From Pterobdella sp. o SKG-2022 (lineage: Eukaryota > Annelida > Clitellata > Hirudinida > Piscicolidae), in the NCBI GenBank assembly GCA_964035795.1, contig OZ038322.1:14082711-14146710 (forward strand): 64,000 nucleotides of DNA, read 5' to 3'. The notes under the pieces were generated by a model that had not been told where the DNA came from, did not search any database, and worked only from the letters and a program-made list of their open reading frames with translations. Positions 1 through 27,647 of the stretch are shown here, piece after piece (position 1 is the stretch's first letter; each line of letters opens with the position of its first letter). The translations under genes were made by a program, and so were the position numbers.

Positions 1-1905
<1,905 letters not shown>

Positions 1906-2116
1906 TTCTGACAATGCCTCATCCTGCACGTTTCCGGGATGCAACAGAATAGCCGCCAGTAAAGCAGGTCTGGCAAACCACGTGAGACAGAAGCACCAGA
2001 TACAAACAAGCATAAAGTGTCAATACTGCGGGCTGAACTTCAAACCACAAGGCCTTTATAACCACAAGAAAAAATGCTCATCTCTCAATCCTTTGCACCT
2101 ACCTCATGGTGGATGA
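1906..2116 (+). CDS. Two C2H2-like zinc fingers after Asn-rich leader (fragment)
   Basis: The open frame leaving the AAC repeat ends in about 65 residues with two finger-like units: C-x4-C-x12-H-x4-H (start CTFPGCNRIAASKAGL) and C-x2-C-x10-H-x3-C (core CQYCGLNFKPQGLYNHKKKC), then a TGA at 2114. Paired fingers of this look (SKAGLANH, QGLYNH) are common at the N-termini of non-LTR retrotransposon proteins, so a retroelement fragment is my first reading. A host gene exon is possible. No start codon can be chosen because the frame continues into the microsatellite. Basis: motif visible; origin inferred. Confidence 0.45.
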
Positions 2117-2125
2117 ATGCAAAAA

Positions 2126-2285
<160 letters not shown>

Positions 2286-2289
2286 TTAG

Positions 2290-3012
2290 TGAGCAGGGTG
2301 CACAGTTTTGAAATCTGAGCTCACCCGTTCCTGCTAATCATTCTATTTAAAAATATTATAACCCTTCTATGATACCCAGTACTGGTTTCTCATCAAACTT
2401 TAACAACAGAGTTTGCTGATAATAGTGAAATTATAATTTATATATAGTTGTTTCGATGCCAATAGCATAACAAAAAGTACAAAACACATGCGGTTTAAGC
2501 TCTTTTCAAAAACGTTTGAAACACATTTTCTGATTATCTTTTTTGAATTTCTTTACCGAACCTCTAATACAAATCACCTTTCAGACTCAAATGTGTTTTA
2601 TGATGAGATCAAGCTTATAGAACAACACACTTGCTATTAATAATGAATGTTATTTCCTAATGAATGTATTTCATGAATCTAAAACCACCACACAACGAAG
2701 CTGTGCGCAGGGTTCTTTCAAGAGCTTTTGTTGTCCACATATATTCTCACAATATTGCCATCATTATTATTATACTCAAAAAAAATTGGAAAAATTCATC
2801 AGTTTTTCAGAAAAAAAATAATTTTTACAATGAGAATCCGTGGAGGAACTTATCAAAAACTTGTTCCAATTTTATTTTTCGCATCAAATATATTTTTTTT
2901 ATTTGTTTTTTTAAAAATTAATTGTTTAAAACCACGTGTGCTTAAGTTGGAATAGTGAAAACTTTTAATTTTAATAAGAACATCAATTTTATTTCTTTAT
3001 ATCTCACACTAG
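2290..3012. other. AT-rich sequence without recognisable gene
   Basis: No coding signal with splice support, RNA gene or repeat family recognised. Short open frames here have AT-driven composition. Confidence 0.5.
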
Positions 3013-3092
3013 ATGAATCATTACAGACTACTCGAAGAGACTACAAACTCCACGGAACTACAGTCTTCTTATACCAGGGATGTCGAGAAAAA
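3013..3092 (+). CDS. Possible internal exon, unknown protein
   Basis: An 80-bp interval bounded by a plausible acceptor (cacactag) and donor (AAA|gtacgt). In the phase with two leading bases it stays open and reads ESLQTTRRDYKLHG then TTVFLYQGCREK, with composition unlike the surrounding AT-driven frames. It would enter in phase 1 and leave in phase 0, so at least one more exon would be needed to reach the phase-1 acceptor at 5413. I do not recognise the family. Confidence 0.3.
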
Positions 3093-5412
3093 GTACGTTT
3101 GAATTTCATTTTTCAATCGTGTCCAATGCCCAGAAATCAACCTCGAAAGCACAGACTGCTACATTGAAGGTTAACATGTCCAGTTCATGTTATCTTTTAA
3201 AGATAACTGATCAAACCTATCCGGATAAGTGTAGAGTCTGAATGTGTTGAAACTATATGTATTGAAGAGTTGAAACTATTTTTTTATCGATGCACGTATC
3301 ACAACAACTGCTTTTTTTGAGTTTTATGACTTGAAGAATAAATGTCTAATAAACCAAAAGACGTGAAAAGCTGGTGAGTTTATGGATGTTCTTGATGACA
3401 ATGGCTGCAGAAATGTTGTGGTTGATACAATAAAGATCGATCATATGTACTTGAAGCCTTTTGAACATTTTATCAGAAAAAAACTTTTGTTTAAAAATGT
3501 TTAATAAAGGGCGATTACTATTGAAACAATGTGAAGCACACCTGAAAATTGAGTATTAAAATTTATGAAGCTTTTCGTCAAATCGTTTCAAGTTTTAAGG
3601 ACTCCATGAAAACCAACCTTAATTGATTTAAACTCCAATCGACTGCACAACTTGTTTCAATGTGGCTTCTGGTTGAATAACTGGCCACAGGGAAAGTTTA
3701 TTGCATATAAAACAGCTGCGGCGATTTATTAGGGCAACACCAATTTTACCGGAGGTTGGTCTGAAGTTACAAGGGTTCTTTGAAACATCAAATTATTGAG
3801 AGAAACATGTTTGCAAACCAACTTATATTAATCGCTATAAGATTTTTGATAGTTTCAAATTTTGCAGACTTTTTATGTTTGTTTAAACTTATTTCAAAAT
3901 GCTCAAGAGTTTGCTGACGTTTAGTGAATTCTATAAATTTTAATTTTTTTTCAAATATATTTAGAACTTAATTTTTTGAATGAAATTCAAAAATCAGTTT
4001 TGAAAAGAACACATACACATGGTAAAGTTCTTCGCTCTCAATTTGATCTTTGATCGTGCTTCAAGAGGATGTTCAAAAAACAACTCAGTTCCAACTTTGG
4101 GAACATCTCGTTTCCAACTTTGTAGACTCGTTTTCTAAGGAACTTTATACGCGATTATTTTGGCGATAAGAAACTTATACACTTATACTTGTACAAGTGA
4201 TTCAATATTTTATGTCGTTTTTTCCAAAGCTTCAAACTAAATTTATAACAAAGGCTGACTAGGAAACAAAAGCTGACTGCTGCCAAACACAGACTCAAAC
4301 CCGCTGGCTCCAGCTAATTAGTCTACCGAATGACATACACAAGTTTCAATTTTGAAAAGAGCTTTTAAAGGCCAAGAAACATTTATTTAATTTGCAAAAT
4401 TTTTTTTTCAGCACTTGGCGTTTTAGTTGGCAACGATTTTGAAAAGAGAAAATGCCTGAATTTATATTCAAAGTTCTTTCTTTACAACTTTGAACGATTG
4501 TTTTTCAATGAATTCCAACAATTGTAACTTAGTCAAGCCAACAATAGAAAGTAGAATAGAAAGAAGACTAGAAAGTAGACTAAAGTCGCTCAATTGAGTA
4601 TTTTTCAAAAAAATCAGTTCTTTACTTTCACCACGAGCAACTCCGAATAATGACGTCATAAAGGTCACGTGGCGCTATTTAAAATGGTGGAATGAACTTT
4701 TAAGCATGAAGAGTTGTGTTTAGTTGTTTTCTTATCAAAGAATTGCTTGGAAACTTGAGAAATTCAAAAAAATTATTAAAATGAATTTATATTAACTAAT
4801 GTTATAATGAGATACAATATATTTCCAAAACATCGGTAAAAAAAGTTTGAGGAAAGTATGAAGTTATACCAAGTTTTTTTAAGCTGCCTACAAGACTTGA
4901 GCAGTGACAAGTTTCATCTTGGACATTTTCTTAATTTTCTCATTTAATTTTAGTGTAATGTTTTGGAAATAAAAAAATACATTCTTCAGTTTTTGTTTTT
5001 TTTTTCGAAACTTGAAAGTACTTCGTTACATTATTACTTTGTTTTGTCGTGTGGCTTAGGATAAGTGTTGCACTATTTGGTGTTTCCTTAAGTTTCCCGA
5101 TACGTTTACAAATTGTTGAGCATTGATATATTTTTGAGAGAGTTAGTGGTTCTGAAACAAACATTTATTATTAGATTTTTTCAGAATTTGAACTCACGCT
5201 GTCAAATATTTCAAAGCTAGCCCCTGTCACTTTTAATTATCACATCTTTTTAATTATTCACGCAAATCATTTTTTCAATAATTAAAAATGAATTATTATT
5301 TTTTGAATTCAATTTCAGTTATTCTCTTCATAATTTATACATCTTTCAATACTGCCTTCTCAATAGAATTGAAACTCCACCCACCACATCAAGTCATAAT
5401 GCTCCCTTGCAG
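3093..5412. other. AT-rich interval, possible intron of unknown gene
   Basis: Mostly featureless. One open stretch (about 3373-3505, about 44 codons, including the string EFMDVLDDNGCRNVVVD) resembles coding sequence but lacks convincing splice sites. A tRNA-like segment is at 4270-4335 on the minus strand. Confidence 0.4.
4270..4335 (-). repeat. tRNA-like (B-box) fragment, SINE-like
   Basis: Read on the minus strand it resembles the 3' half of a tRNA: an anticodon-arm-like segment, then a T-arm-like GCGGGTTTGAGTCTGTG. It cannot be folded as a complete cloverleaf. It could be a tRNA pseudogene or SINE remnant. Confidence 0.25.
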
Positions 5413-5966
5413 ATTCTGCAGTCAAGTTTGATGTTTCGGAGTCAAGGAGGCATTCAAGCCCCATACCCTCAATGAAAAGAAAGGTCAGTTCCCCCAACCC
5501 TGAAGTCAAACCTCCCAACTCACACCAAGCCCCCTTCAACTCGACGGCTTCAAAGAACGACGAAGAAAAAAACATATCTGCCAGTTTGAACTTCGCTTCT
5601 AGCCCCATTTTCCTTAACCACGCCTCAAATCCATTTTGCAAAAATCATACAAAACACCACTCCAGTTCCCACCATCATAAAAAGCACGACAAGTCTTCCC
5701 GCAAGAAAGGTCACCAACTTCCCATCATCTCCATCACCAGAGACTCTTCCAACGGAGTCTCAACCAACGTTTCGTTAGAAACCACCACTTCCTCTCACGT
5801 CACCATGACAACTACTCTCACTATGGCTCCTGTCAGATACTTGAATGAATCCCTTGACTCAATATCTTCGCAATGCGACCCTACCTCACAACCACCCCCT
5901 CACCAGCCTACCTCCTCACTACCAACTAACAACCAAACACACGCTACTCACCCCACTTCCACCTAA
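5413..5966 (+). CDS. Terminal exon of an unrecognised gene, Ser/Thr/Pro-rich tail
   Basis: An acceptor with a good pyrimidine tract (ctcccttgcag) precedes 5413. The phase-1 frame is then open for about 184 codons to TAA at 5964-5966. The same frame is closed upstream by a stop at 5397, which supports an exon boundary at the acceptor. Visible features: an early KFDVSESRRHSS segment with an RRHS phosphosite-like motif, a His/Lys-rich patch (HHSSSHHHKKHDKSSRKKGH), then a Ser/Thr/Pro-rich disordered end. Codon composition is much less AT-biased than the flanks. No membrane segment or known domain is seen. It reads as a disordered C-terminus, and the rest of the gene is not identified. Confidence 0.6.
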
Positions 5967-6237
5967 CTAATCAGCAAATATCTACTTTTTAACAATCTAT
6001 TCAACAATCATCTATTTACCTATCCACCAGCTAAGCCCAATAAGTTACGCGTGACCCACCTCACAAACACTTGCCATTCACCACTAACTTTTAAGGCAAG
6101 AGGAAAAAGTTCAAACGTCAACATAAGCAATCAAACATAATTCTTTTGAAACCATTTAAAACAAAGTGATCACTCAAAAATATTTCCAGACTAGTCGACA
6201 TGGAAAAGTTCGTTACGTCACGAGTTAATGTTGGAGG

Positions 6238-6327
6238 GTGGGGATGGAAAGTGGGAATGAAGCGTGGAGATGGAAAGTGGGAATGAAGCGTGGGGATGGA
6301 AAGTGGGAATGAAGCGTGGGGATGGGA
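6238..6327. repeat. 26-bp minisatellite, 3.5 copies
   Basis: Three tandem copies of a G-rich unit (gtggRgatggaaagtgggaa then tgaagc) at 6238-6263, 6264-6289 and 6290-6315, followed by a partial fourth copy. Copy 2 differs by one G to A change. The sequence continues as loosely related GGTGGGAATGGA-type repeats to about 6375. Confidence 0.9.
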
Positions 6328-9123
6328 TGTTGGCAATGGGAGAAGATAGAGGGGTGGGAATGGAGGGTGGTGGTCACGTTTTTTTGTCAGCGTTTCCATT
6401 GTTTTCTCATTTGGAATATTAATGGCTTGAAACTAAGTCTATTGTTTGAGAAAAAATATTTACAGTTGTAAAACGAATGATATTTTTCTGGCCAATGATA
6501 TTTTTGGAAAAATTTTTTGAGCGCTTTTTTTCATTTCAGACGCCAATATATATTTTAATCCGGAAAAACATTAGAAAAATTCATTCAACAAAGGAACATA
6601 TTTCAAATATGAATTCTACCATGATTTTTCAAAAACTCAAAAAATCTATATTTAATGTTAAATTGATTTCGAATCTTTTCACCAAAAACTACAACAGATC
6701 GTACGTGGATCGAGTGATAAAATGTGAATTTTTGTGTCTTTATTCACTTTTAAACTTCCTTATCGTTTTTTCGTCGTGGTTTTAAATCATATTGAAAGTT
6801 TTTTTTTGTGTTTTAGATTTTCTGAATTTCTCAAAATTTAAACAAAAACATTAACTTTTAAAATCTTCTTATCAATAATGTATATATCTTATGATTTATC
6901 TTTGAGAAATATTTTTGTCTCAGATTCAGCTTGTTGTCATGTTATTTGTAATACGGAGTAGTGTCTTGGGATTTTGAGTCAGATCATGTAGTTTTGGCGA
7001 AAAATTCAAATTGTTCAAACAACCTTTTTATGGGGTATTTACAATTAAGATTAATATTTGAAATATATTTATTTTTCTAAAAAATGGGGTTAGTTGACGA
7101 ATCGGATTTATTAATTTGGTCAAAATTATTAAATTGAATGGTGTTATGGATTTTTTTGGGATAATATAAAAAATAAACTGTATTAAACTGATTGCTTTTA
7201 TTAAACTGATCGAGGTAGAGTGGGTATGTATATTTTGAGATGGTCTCATATGTCTAATTTTTAAATTAGCTGATTTTTGAAATATTTTTTGAATTCTTCG
7301 AACATTCTTTGAGTCGAATTGACACTCTAAACTTCTATTTTGGTTGTTGAAGTTTTCAAAAGTGAAAAAAAATTGTTGTATGAATTAAATTATGAAAAAA
7401 TTGAAAAATTTTCAAGTGATTGTTTTAAAAACGTTACACCAAAATGCTAGAAAAATTTTGTGAGTTTATACATGAAAAAATTGAAATTCTTGTATGATAA
7501 AGACAGAAGAATATTAAAAACAGGCGAAAAAGTAAAAAAGGCTGTATGGGGAGAAACGTTGCACGAAGCTCTCCTCAAGCTCAACTATCAAAAAAATTCG
7601 TTTGTGAAACTTAGTATTTTTTGGTACATTTGATGAAACATTGCTTGAAATTTCAAAAGCTTCTAACCTTTAAAGCAGCATGGCGTCAAGAAAAGATTGA
7701 GTGGAAACGTCAAATGAAATCGTCAGAGGAAGTATCGAATCACGATGTGAAATAATTTTAGCTTCATAAAAACTTTGAAATTAACCCAACTATTTTTTGA
7801 AATGATCTCAAATGCCTTTCCAATTAAATTCTTTTCATAATTTTAATTAAAACTTTTTATGAAGAGTTTTCTAAAGCGTTTCTTGAAGATAAAACTCATT
7901 TTCGATAGTCTTATCATAAAACCACAGTACACACCTATTATAATGGGATTATGCTTACGGTTAACGACCGGCGCAAAAGTAAATGTATGTAACTTGTATT
8001 CCTATGTCACTGAATACATGAAGGTTAAGTATAGAAATGAAGTTAATATGTGCGATAAAATATAATTGTAAAGCTTAAAAGTAACTTGTGTACTTTTCAT
8101 CCAAATATTCTGTTCTTATAATTTTTAAAATGGAGCATTTTCTATAACATTCATTTCTCGAGGAAGTATACTTTTTGATAATCACAACCTAATCATAAAT
8201 CATTTTTATAATATAACCATGGAAATGTGAGCAGATCGCTTTTCCTCCTCTTCTTGTCAGACCAATTTATGGCTGGCTGTTTTTGAAAAAAATTGCTGAT
8301 TTGTGAAAATCTGTAAAACATTTCTGACTGTTTTTTTTCGAGAAACGTATGTCTAGCACAAATTGCTCCGAGAACATTATCAGGCACTTGAATTTTGATG
8401 GGGTGCGTGAATTGTTCCAAACGAACGCAAAAGTTGTTTAAAGTTTTTGTGAGTACTCAAGTATTGATTATTACCTTTCGAAAGTCTTATTGTTTTCACT
8501 GTAGGTCGGAAGTTCAAACGAGAAAAGTTTTCGTATTACTTTTATTTATCTCGAAAATATTTATATCAGCAATTCATATTGTTTATGTTAAAACTATTTC
8601 ATTAGAAAGAAAAAAAGCTAGCAATGAATGAAGCCTGGCATAAAGATTTTTTTTCATAACTTTCGAACCTCAACCCAGTGTTTGATAAATGGAGCATTCA
8701 AGACTTACAAGGCATCAACATCAAGCCTCATATATGGTGTCATCAGGTCATTACAAACGTAAAAATTGGATGCTTTAAATTGATTTTTAAGGCGGTGTAA
8801 TTAGGGATAATGATCCAGGTAACAAGATGCGTCAGCAGAGAATTCTAAGCTCAAAAAGCAATTACGAGCGCTAGAGAGCCTATCTTTGAGGTTTGTGCGT
8901 TTGTTTATGTAATGACTGGAATCACGAGCATGCCTTGTTTTTGTGAATTCAACTTTTTGGCATGCATTTATTTAATCTCACCATAATTGTGTTCCTGTCA
9001 AATAAACATCAACTCTGACATTTGAGAAAGATTTCAAAAATTATTTCATTTTTTAAGAAATTTTAGTTTATTGATTTGAAAAACTGCTCATAACAAAGTT
9101 TATAAGCTTGTTAGTTTTTTTTA

Positions 9124-9185
9124 GAGGTGGTAGGTGGGAATCGAACCCACAACATCAGAATCAACCACCCTTCACTACTCCTAAC
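9124..9185 (-). repeat. tRNA 3'-half-like fragment (T-arm)
   Basis: On the minus strand, GTGGGTTCGATTCCCAC forms a perfect T-arm stem with a canonical TTCGATT loop, followed by CTACCACCT where a tRNA acceptor strand would be. I could not find a matching D-arm and 5' acceptor strand at the right distance, so this is a fragment, tRNA pseudogene or SINE internal promoter rather than a working tRNA. Confidence 0.35.
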
Positions 9186-11686
9186 TTGCACTGTTGTCAA
9201 ATGATGCTGATACAGAGCACAACTAACAAGTGGTGAAAGAATTCAGAAAATCAAAAAAACCAAAAAACTTCACACTTAAGAGAAGTTATAAAAACTTTTG
9301 TTTGGTGGATACAAAAGCAAAAAATGTGTTTCATCATTTAGTTTTTGAGCTGATCTTGTTTTCTATTTTTAAGAAAAGTATAAAATTGTATTTATTTTTG
9401 AAGAGCTACAATTTTTTTAAATGTAATCATTTCAAAAATTAAAACTTGAGCTTTCTTAATTTTTTACATGAGAAAATGTCAAGAAGCTTATTGTTGACAG
9501 CTTTGTTGCATGATGAATTAGAAGGGTGATGCTTGAGGTGGGTGCGTTAAATGCGGTTTTAATTGTGAAAAAAACTGATTAGAAATAATTTTATGAAACT
9601 TTCAAAATTAAATCTAGATGAAAAGATATTTAGAAATAAATATCAAAAATAAACATTTTTATTTTTTTTCGTCACAGCATATATTGTGAATAAAATTGAT
9701 CGGCCGGTTTTTTGACATGTTCTGCCATGTATCTGAGTGATAATTATTCCTATAAAAAGTTAATGCATTAACATTATCAATATCATTCTTTTTTTCATGT
9801 CATATATCAACTGAGTAGATACCACTTTATAGCTCAACCACAATATAAACTTAAAAATTTTTCTATTCAAATATAATACATGCAGAAATACCTGGAAAGA
9901 TTATGAAGAGTTGAAATTTAAAGATATATGACTTTTGGCACGAAACTTATAGAGCTTGTTGGCGGTTCAAAATATTTTATGGATACATGTGGAACAAAAT
10001 TTAGTAGAATTTCAGAAAAAACTTTTATTTATGTGAAAAACATAAGTTTTTGTGTTAAATTTTCAATTAAAGAAAATAGAATTTTTTTCCTATGTTAACC
10101 AATTAAATGATTGTTTTACTTTTTTTTTAAATTGCCGTAAACTCGTTAAGCCCATCACGCAATCCACTTATTCAATTTGAAACATTTATTTTTTCCAAAG
10201 TTTTGGTAACTTTATAAATAAAATGAAAATTTAGTTCGTTTAATTTAGTTTTTTATTCTCACTAAGACCGTCTTAACAAACAACACAAATTGAGTTTAGT
10301 TTATTTAAATTCAATTTTCATGCCCGTTTGTTTTACTCTAGATTTTTTCAATCTTTTCAGAAATCATTCAAGATGGAGAATAACATTTTTTTAAATTTTC
10401 AAAGTTTCTTACACTCAAAAAAACAACAAGCGCAGCATTAGCAGTGATGTTTGCAACTTCGTTCCATTCCCTAAAGTTCACTTCAAGTTTTTGAAAATGT
10501 ACTTATGGTTTTTTATCTCTTTTTATTGTCTGAGCTAAGCATTTTTTGGTTTTTCGAAATTTTCAAAACCACTCGAATCTATGCAAATTTTAGATCCCAG
10601 AAGAGTCCTTACATCCCAAGACCCATGCGGAGTGTGGCCTTGAGCCCAGAGGGTTTGAGGTGACAGCAGTAAGTACAAAAATTAAAAATTTTTTTTAGCA
10701 AACCGATGAAACCTTGTGGGATGATGATCGTTCACTACTTCAATCCAGATTGAGGCAGTGCTATGAAACCTGCTTTGAGACTCATATATGTTATACTTGA
10801 GATTGTCAAACTTGTGTCGATATATATAAGCCTATAGCTAAATTTATGGTGAAAAACACAAATGTTTATTCGCAAAACGTACAATGGTTCCCAAGACTAA
10901 CTCACACCATCAAGTCTTATTCGATAATACAATTAACACGTATATATATGGTAAGATTGTTCACTGGTGATTTGTTCAGTGTGCGGTATTTTTGAATGAA
11001 GACTCTAAATTTATTGATAAAAACACAATCTCCTATGGAACGTATATGAAGTTAAATACAAAACTACTGTTTATATCAGGAACAAGGCACCAGAATCAAG
11101 TGAACCAGGTTTATACGACGATGAAAAAACTTTGTAATAGAGTTGATATGGAAAATTAATACATTATGAAGATATAGTAGAAAAGATAGAAAGGTAACTT
11201 TTATCACAACAGCGATATGATAACAACGTTGGAATACGTACATATTGATACATTATAATCCTAATGATAACTGAATAACGATAGAATACGTAAAAATTAA
11301 TACAAGACCTTTGAAATACAAGACCAAATCTAAGGTGACTGAGAAGATGTACGGTTGGACAAGATTAGATGTTCAAAGATATAAACTTCTCATCAAAAGG
11401 CACAGTCTTCAAAAAATCCGTAACAATAACCTAAAAAATAAATTTACTAAGATCGTAGTTACAAAATACATTAAGGCAATGCATGAGAGTTTTCAGTCAT
11501 TTTGTGGCACAACTAAGAGAAGAACGGGTGTGTTATGGTTGGTACGTTCATTTGAGTTGTATAAAATTCAAAACTAGATATGTACAAAAACACAAAACTT
11601 CTTCCTCAACCATACTTTGATTTCTCAAAGATTAAGGAAACTGTTAAAAAATAAACGAAAAACTTCACAACACTCTTGATCGCAAA

Positions 11687-20913
<9,227 letters not shown>

Positions 20914-22090
20914 TTTGAATATCTAACTTTTCATGCATGACCCTATTTAAATTATAGGTAAGACACTCAGTGTTAGGCGAATAAAAATTTTAGTTATTAT
21001 TTAAGTCCTTTTTTATGTAAAGTTATTTTTGAAAAAGCGGCTAGTTAGATAAATTCTTGCGGTTTTCAAAAGATTTCACATTTATAAAATTTCCTTCGAC
21101 TACATTATTTATCAATAATATTTTTATTTATTTAGCAGGTTTTCAGTTGATAATGAATGTTTTCTAGTTAAATATATGCTAAGTTATGGCAGTATCATGA
21201 TGTTAGTTATTTTTACAAGCAATCAGTAGGGCAAGAATTTTGGTTTCACAAAATCGAAAACTACATAAAGTATTGAAATTTTTGAAAGCTTATTCATTGA
21301 AAATTTCTGAAAGCTGCTTGGTTTTCAAAAATGAATAAAAACTTAAAATTTTAGCTAAATATAAAATAGAAAGTGTTTTTTAAATTATAAATAGCAAATA
21401 AAAAGTTTTTTGTTCCATATTTTTCAAAAAGATTTATACGATTTTTTAGTTGTGAGAATGGTGGTTTCTTGAAAATTGTGTAAAATTTATTTCTTTATTC
21501 ATACACCGTTTCATTTACTTTATGAAACAGAGCAAAAAATTTATTAAGAGTCAAATTACAACACTGTTCTAAAAATGAAATAACAAGGCACATCATTAAA
21601 AAGAAAATTATTTTGAATATAATGCCGGTAATATAGTTTACAAATAAACAGAAAAGAAAATTTTCGAACTAATGCTATTCCAATTTGGGCTAATTTGAAT
21701 GGTTTTAATTTCATTTTTCCAACATTTTGAAAATTTACATTCTCTGACTTAATTAATTAATTAATAGTCTACTGAAGAATTATATCTTAGTTTTTGAAAT
21801 CAAGTTATTATATATACTTTTTTCACAACCAATGTCAGTTGTCCCTTCGAGAGATGACCTTTTTTCAGTATAAAGTTTTCAACACCAATTTCAATATAAT
21901 TATCATCAAGCTATTGTTCTTCTAGTGGAAGTTTGAACAATTACCAAAAAATTTATTGACGCATTCAATTGAATTTCATTTTTAGAGTTAGGTAAAACCA
22001 TAGTTCAACGTGAAAAAAAATCGTTAAACATTATTTGTCAAAAATTCACACATTAACTGAAAAAATAAACGACATAAACTTCAAAATGAA
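20914..22090. other. Intergenic, 5' flank of the tyrosine kinase
   Basis: AT-rich sequence upstream of the minus-strand kinase start codon. No gene or repeat recognised. It presumably contains the kinase promoter, but no motif is strong enough to name. Confidence 0.5.
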
Positions 22091-22091
22091 A

Positions 22092-23245
22092 CTACACTAA
22101 AGAGGAAGAGAGAGGAGAGCGGAGGCAGGGAAGAATGCTGGTATCATTGCCGCGGACATAAACCAGAGAGATTTTCTGGCGCAACCAGACTGCCTCCAAA
22201 GAGTCCCCAGTCGCCTCGAAAAGTTTTCTACCTAACTCCCCAACAAAGCTGCTGGTTAAAAGGCCGCAGCAGCCTGTTGTCTCGAATGCAACGAGTTGAA
22301 AATGGAAGTTGCCCACTATGCCATGATATTTGCGGTTTTTTAATATTTCTGCAAATTTTGCACTGGAACCCGACTCAATGAAGCTGGTGATAATGTGGGA
22401 CTTATAGAAAGCGTCGACAACCGTTGCGTCCCAGACCAAGCATTGTCCATGCTTCCATGGAAAGATCGTTATGCCATCAGAATGACGACCGTCACCCCTG
22501 CCGAGCCCTGATGGTTCAAGAATGCTTAGCAAACCGATCTCTCCTTGTCATCTTTTGATTATGAAGTTGATCTCGGCGTGTCTGGAGAGTCTGCCTTTTT
22601 TCAGACGACACGAAAGACCATGCTAACCTTTCGCGTCCATCCTTACACCACACTTGCAAAGACACGTTGAGGCGCAAGATATATTAGCCCCTACTCATAG
22701 CGCAACCGCCACCCGAAGCTCCTCTGCACCTAAAAAATTTCCTCAAACGGGAATTGGCACAGCTTCCGACCACGTGGCGGAGTGTTCCGACTTAGCAGCA
22801 AGAAGACGACAACGGTCCCACTGGTCTGCGTCTACTAGAAAATCGTTGAAAACGACCTTGCACAAGAGATCATCCCATTTCCGTTGGCTTCCCAGAAGAT
22901 CTAATGGCGCAACACCATAATGTTTCAGCCACAGTTTCCTAGCTGAAACGACGTCACGATAACCCCCCTAAAGATCATCAGACTCGAGAGCGTCGAGAAC
23001 AGATGAAAGAAGGAGCCGAATGAGACTCGAGGATGCGTATGAGAAAAAGAGGAAGCATGGCAATGATAGGGCTCGCGCTGATCTAAAACCTAGACCAATG
23101 AAACGGTTTGGGAGAGATTCTTGCTTCCAGCTCTTGTTGGACAGAGAGACATTGGAAATGGAGGATAGAGTAGCACGAATGATAGAGTCGAACTCCAATA
23201 AAATCATGGACTCAACGAAAGTAGGACACGTTCGAAGAATATGAA
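22092..23245 (-). mobile_element. Decayed C-terminus of a non-LTR retroelement with restriction-like endonuclease domain
   Basis: Read on the minus strand from about 23240 to 22092. Order of pieces: an RT thumb-like segment with LPNRFIGLGFRSARAL (22968-23207); a helical segment with ARKLWLKHYGVAPLDL and HSATWSEAVPIPV ending in a stop; a CCHC knuckle CKCGVRMDAKG*HGLSC (about 22650) interrupted by a stop; then a 146-residue open frame (22092-22532) starting LEPSGLGRGDGRHSDG with WDATVVD, AFETTGCCG, GRKLFEATGDS and QKISLVYVRGN. This CCHC plus PD-(D/E)XK arrangement is the restriction-like endonuclease module of R2/Hero-type elements and related metazoan retroelements. The usual RPDG is HSDG here, so the endonuclease motif has lost its Pro. 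GC content is higher than the flanks, which suggests relatively recent insertion. Confidence 0.75.
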
Positions 23246-23504
23246 CCGTTTAATTAAAAACAGAAAATTTTCAATAAAAGAATTAGAAAATCTATATTAA
23301 ATATTCATAAGCAAAAATTGTTTTAAATCTCGTTAATGAAATAATTAATAAACTTTTCAATTTTGTTTAAATTTAAAAGTAAGAAAATTTTCATTTTCAG
23401 AACCAAACACAAATGCAGTGTGGCCCGCTTCTATTTTGAAAAAAGCATTATTTGCCAAGAAATTAGTTTAAAGCCTTTAAAATCCATTTTTAATCTTTGT
23501 TGAA

Positions 23505-27647
<4,143 letters not shown>

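Larger units (their letters stand above)
5967..11686. other. 5.7-kb gene-free AT-rich region
   Basis: I see no supported exon on either strand. It contains the 26-bp minisatellite at 6238 and a tRNA-like fragment near 9124. The right end presumably includes the 3' UTR of the minus-strand tyrosine kinase that stops at 11687. Open frames here (for example 6477-6785, 7859-8065, 11311-11577) lack splice context and family similarity. Confidence 0.5.

Noticed and set aside
3373..3505. Possible exon reading EFMDVLDDNGCRNVVVD
   Set aside because: No convincing acceptor or donor in the right phase, and the sequence after it is typical AT-rich background.
9124..9240. Functional tRNA gene
   Set aside because: Only the T-arm and part of the acceptor strand match. 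No D-arm or matching 5' acceptor strand could be placed.
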